A stretch of 64,000 nt of DNA. It comes from Dactylis glomerata (Eukaryota > Streptophyta > Magnoliopsida > Poales > Poaceae). Below are positions 60,041 to 64,000 of the stretch, piece after piece. The position numbers and the translations under genes were made by a program. The DNA is taken from assembly GCA_007115705.1 (NCBI GenBank), contig QXEO01000881.1:62001-126000 (forward strand). The letters run 5' to 3'. The notes below the pieces were generated by a model. It was not told the origin of the DNA and did not search any database. It worked only from the letters and a program-made list of their open reading frames with translations. Numbering within the stretch: the first letter of the stretch is position 1; each line of letters begins with the position of its first letter.

Positions 60041-60041
60041 C

Positions 60042-60075
<34 letters not shown>

Positions 60076-60823
60076 GAGCCAGTTACATTGTGAATCCTTT
60101 GCATCTTTGCAGCAAGGAGTTTTTCAACCTACACAAGGTTGACAACAAATTAATTGAATTGGATGGACATATTAACTCCTGATCAAGTACCTGGAATGTG
60201 AGCGTACAAAAGCACACAAATATTTGTGAATTAGAGAATTAAGTACCAAAAGGGTAAATTGTTAAAAAATAGAATGTAGATGAACATGGGTGTGGGTTTG
60301 GAAGACATGCAATTCAATAACTAATGATTTATTCTATTATGCACACAGAACATATGTAGGTTATATCCCTAAGCTAGGCTACATTAGGTATGTTCTCTCT
60401 CTCTCTCTCCAGGAGCCAGTTACATTGTGAATCCTTTGCATCTTTGCAGCGAGGAGGCACCGCCTCCACCCGATCAACCTCTTTTCAGGTTTTAACCAAG
60501 GGTTCTCATTGTTGTAGTGGATATCTTGGTTTCTCTTAGTTGAGACAAGAAGTTTTCAACCTACACAAGGTTGACAACAAATTAATTGAATTGGATGGAC
60601 ATATTAACTCCTGATCAAGCACCCGGAATGTGAGCGTACAAAAGCACACAAATATTTGTGAATTAGAGAATTAAGTACCAAAAGGGTAAATTGTTAAAAA
60701 ATTGAATGTAGATGAACATGGGTGTGGGTTTGGAAGACATGCAATTCAATAACTAATGTTTTATTCTATTATGCACACAGAACATATGTTGGTTATATCC
60801 CTAAGCTAGGCTACATTAGATAT

Positions 60824-60863
<40 letters not shown>

Positions 60864-61282
60864 GGAGCCAGTTACATTGTGAATCCTTTGCATCTTTGCA
60901 GCAAGGAGGCACCGCCTCCACCCGATCAACCTCTTTTCAGGTTTTAACCAAGGGTTCTCATTGTTGTAGTGGGTATCTTGGTTTCTCTTAGTTGAGACAA
61001 GAAGTTTTTCAACCTACACAAGGTTGACAACAAATTAATTGAATTGGATGGACATATTAACTCCTGATCAAGCACCTGGAATGTGAGCGTACAAAAGCAC
61101 ACAAATATTTGTCAATTAGAGAATTAAGTACGAAAAGGGTAAATTGTAAAAAAATAGAATGTAGATGAACATGGGTGTGGGTTTGGAAGACATGCAATTC
61201 AATAACTAATGATTTATTCTATTATGCACACAGAACATATGTAGGTTATATCCCTACGCTAGGGTACATTAGGTATGTTCTT
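60041..61282. repeat. tandem array of about 450-bp units with CT hinges
   Basis: Three copies, starting near 60073, 60410 and 60862 (caggagccagttacattg or near). The second-to-third spacing is 452. The first unit is 337 because it lacks about 107 bases between gcaaggag and tttcaacc. The copies are separated by CT runs of different length. Each ends with the words acattaggtatgttct. Small ORFs in it are not convincing. Confidence 0.9.
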
Positions 61283-62898
61283 TCTAATAAGTACCTCGAG
61301 GATGATGTTTTTGAAGTGCAAGTAAAAAAGAATGCATGGATAATAATTTCTGGAAAAGGGATAATGAAGGAAACATTTAGTTAGTAACTTGGCACTTGTG
61401 GTTTCAAAATGTTGTGTTTGTACTACAAGTTTCTATTATTCTTCCTATATTTATATTAATCTTGAAAATGGGCAGACCATTCGAAAAATTCCCCAGTTGG
61501 TGCGCATGAGCATAACTTGTCGTTTTCTCTATCATATACCTCCCAAAGGCTTTCACTTTTACTAGTTCTTTCCTTTTCTCTCATACTGATTCATTAATTA
61601 GGTTTATAGTTTACATCCACATTAATAGTGTAGGAGGCATATTGTACTAAAGCAAGTCCAGCATGTCGCCCTCTATGCACTCCTCATATTTTGCAAGATC
61701 CGAGCTTTCTATATTCAATTTGATCATGATGGATTTTATAGAACAACTATCTCCTTGTCTTGGTACAATCCATCTCTACAATAATCGGGAGCTAGGACTA
61801 CTAGAGCATTGACATCGTACAACTCCTCCTAGCAGGCATGCATCTTTTGATTCAAGCGCATCCGGACATGTGTCTAGGCTCCTTGGGGCGGAAAAGATGA
61901 TGGAGTCCTCATGGTCTCCAAGCTGAGAACCATATCCCCACTCGTTGAGGATGATGATACAAGAACACTCGGCATCTAGCTTGGTCCTATTGGGAGGTGG
62001 GGGTTTCTATTTTAGTCCGGAGTTGATGCCACACATCATCTTTTGTGCGGCATGATTCCTAGAAAACTGTCACGGGTGCAATTTGGTTTATTAATTCAAA
62101 GGTGAAACATACAAATGGTATATTTTTTAATATTAACTCATATTTTATTGATCAAATTTTAATAATCAAAGTCTTCCTTAAACTAATTGCGTGCCTGTTA
62201 AACCGAACCGAAGGGAAGTATTTCTTTTTATCAAACAATCTACTTATAAGCATATATCAATGACCAAATTAAGGTGTTAAATTTCTGGACATAATATGTC
62301 ATCATAGTAGTACTTATTGTTGTGCGAAAATGGAGCATCTTATTTCGAGGTTTTATGCATGCCTTGAAGGGTGTGGTCGGTCGGTTGTTGGCGCTCTGCT
62401 CTGCGCAGGCGCCGGCCATTTCCTTTTTCTGCTGTATACTGTTCATGACTCTGCTTCCTGCAGTTGGCTAGGTTCGGGCCGGTCAGTGACGATTTTTTTT
62501 TATAAAAAAAGCACTCGGCAGCCTGGGTGTGCAACACAGCTGTGGCCTGCGAGTGAGTGTGTGCGTTGGGTGGGGGTGAGACTGACGAGTTCTGCGTCTC
62601 GTGTGAGCACAGAAATTGTAGTGAGGTCACTACTGCTAACTATACAAACATTTTTCAAGATTCTGACCACATAATTAGATTTAGTTAATAAAGACAGACA
62701 TACCTGGCATTTCAAAAGAGATATGGTTCGTTCATAATAGCGACAGCTCAAAAGACATGACCCATTCAATCATCATCAAAGATTACGTCCCATGATGATC
62801 GATTGTTCCGCATATGTTTCTATACCAATATAATACCAATATAAAAAAGGAGAGAGAGGGGCAGATCCACAAAATTACAGCCATCAAACTGGTATCCA
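61283..62898. other. intergenic host DNA
   Basis: No supported gene. Bases 61525-61620 and 62340-62640 match diverged blocks at 6440-6540 and 7850-8190. Confidence 0.5.
62340..62640. repeat. diverged duplicate of 7850-8190
   Basis: Partner of the left-flank segment; the shared words are listed there. GC-rich in the middle. Confidence 0.6.
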
Positions 62899-63303
62899 AT
62901 GGTCCAAAGAGCACCCGTGATTTCCGGTAAAACAGCACAGACGGACAACTCAATCGCTATTCATCCCCGTTTAGTCGCTAAAGAAAATGCCCCCCGGCCA
63001 TACGTCCCTAGCGACGACGACGGCCCAGCCGCCGCCGCCTACGCCTATCACCAGCGCAGCCGTCGTCGCCTATCACCGGCCGCACTGCCTGCAGGTTGCC
63101 GCCCCGCCCCCATGTCGCTGTCCTACCTCCACGTTGCGGTCATCGCTGTCCTCGACGACGCCGTGTTCCAGGATGCCGCCGGCGGCCCTGCCCATCGTGA
63201 GGGCGCACCTGCCCCCACGCCGTTCCCGGACGCCGCCGTTGGCCCTGCCCGTCGCGAAGACGACACCGCTTGTCCCGTCTTCCTGCTTCTGAACATGGTC
63301 TGA
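62899..63303 (+). CDS. GC-rich candidate first exon, unrecognised
   Basis: 134 codons open from 62899, Ala/Pro/Arg-rich, in a local GC island that stands out from its AT-rich flanks. A second frame (62987-63292) is also open, as expected from GC bias, so coding is not certain. No domain recognised. Downstream (63304-64000) looks intronic or UTR-like. It could be the first exon of a gene continuing past the window, or a GC-rich leader. Confidence 0.25.
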   Translation: MVQRAPVISGKTAQTDNSIAIHPRLVAKENAPRPYVPSDDDGPAAAAYAYHQRSRRRLSPAALPAGCRPAPMSLSYLHVAVIAVLDDAVFQDAAGGPAHREGAPAPTPFPDAAVGPARREDDTACPVFLLLNMV

Positions 63304-64000
63304 ATCTATTTGACTTTAGTTAGTTCTGTCTAAGGAAAAGATCCGTCCTTATCTACATTAAACTTACTCCATCTGCGTGCTTTTGCAATTCTTGTGTTTC
63401 TTTCATTCGGTGTGCTCAGGGTCATTAAGATTATGCAATATGCATCGCAACAATGTGACCTGTAGATTGGTGCAAAAAATTGGTAAAGGTCAGCGAATAT
63501 CTGTTCAAACTTTTTGTTAGGCAAGTTTGGGCATAGAAATTCTGCAGATGTAGTTTTGTGCCATGTAATTTAAATTTTATATTTATCAGACCATCAGCTA
63601 ACACTGATCTATTGGCTGATGAGGGCATTTCTTTTCTTTGCAGTCAGTGCTACACCTCTACTAGATCATGCTTGCTGCTATATGTACGGAAGTGGAGACA
63701 CGGTTCATACGGAGGTGCAGGGGTGTGCTTCTTTTATACGGGCTTTTCTCTTTCTGTTATATGTTTCACTTGAATTCAGGAATAAGGCATATACATTTTT
63801 TCCAGGATTGATCAAGAGAGATTGAACAACAACAGTCAACTTAATCACTTGATACCTGGCAGCAAATATTTTGGCCTGAAGTAATGCAGCAACTAAGGTT
63901 GTATGCTCTCTTTTTTCTCATTCTTTGGTTTGCCAATTCTATCATGTAAAAAAGGTTAAGTTGGTTTTTGTGAGGAAAGATATTTATCACAGGTCTCTGA
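63304..64000. other. right edge, no supported gene
   Basis: AT-rich, with short frames only. It may be an intron of a gene that starts at the GC island. Confidence 0.4.

Noticed and set aside
62987..63292. 101-codon Pro-rich ORF
   Set aside because: Shadow frame of the same GC island; neither frame is clearly coding.
1..64000. tRNA, rRNA, CRISPR or organellar insert
   Set aside because: Nothing with the needed structure was seen; tRNA-like words are retroelement primer sites only.

Overview
The window is plant nuclear DNA, very probably from a Triticeae grass (wheat, barley, Aegilops or rye group). The evidence is two gypsy-type LTR families whose LTRs begin TGATACGTCC and TGATACGTCTCC, tRNA-Asp-type primer sites, spliced genes and deep element nesting. 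The species call is an inference. No bacterial, organellar or CRISPR features were seen.

Layout. Bases 1-5230 hold host genes: the last exon of an unidentified small membrane protein (752-982, +), then a complete 7-exon membrane-anchored kinase-like gene (1578-3445, -) whose catalytic loop is altered (HMN for HRD, DSG for DFG). Bases 5230-9055 are non-coding host DNA ending in a CT microsatellite. Bases 9056-60040 are one nested retroelement block. Bases 60041-61282 are a tandem array with CT hinges, and the remainder is non-coding apart from a weak GC-rich candidate exon (62899-63303).

The nest resolves by target-site duplications (TSDs). Element C (Tat-lineage gypsy, minus, 9056-60040, TSD CTCAC) is the outer shell. 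A Mutator-like element (9152-33430, 234-bp inverted ends, TSD GTCAAACAAG) sits in the 3' LTR of C. Element A (Athila-like gypsy, plus, 14744-32072, TSD ACCAA) splits the Mutator transposase gene. Element B1 (non-autonomous, plus, 24068-30993, TSD CGGGG) sits in the 3' LTR of A. On the other side of C, a 5'-truncated B-like element F (39704-59312, plus) lies in gag of C. Element D (same family as C, plus, 41575-57361, TSD GCTTC) lies in F, and element B2 (same family as B1, minus, 42849-49821, TSD AGCCG) lies in gag of D.

How the genes work together. C and D have gag, protease, reverse transcriptase, two RNase H domains and integrase, all broken by stops and frameshifts. Each also carries, antisense to pol and behind its own TATA box, an intact 190-193 aa ORF with AT-hooks and a B3-type DNA-binding domain. 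This retroelement-borne DNA-binding protein is the most interesting object here. B1 and B2 carry only one ORF each (197 and 196 aa, no recognised domain) and must be mobilised in trans. The Mutator-like element carries a broken transposase and a second broken gene (GRF zinc finger plus coiled coil). All divergence figures are counts by eye.
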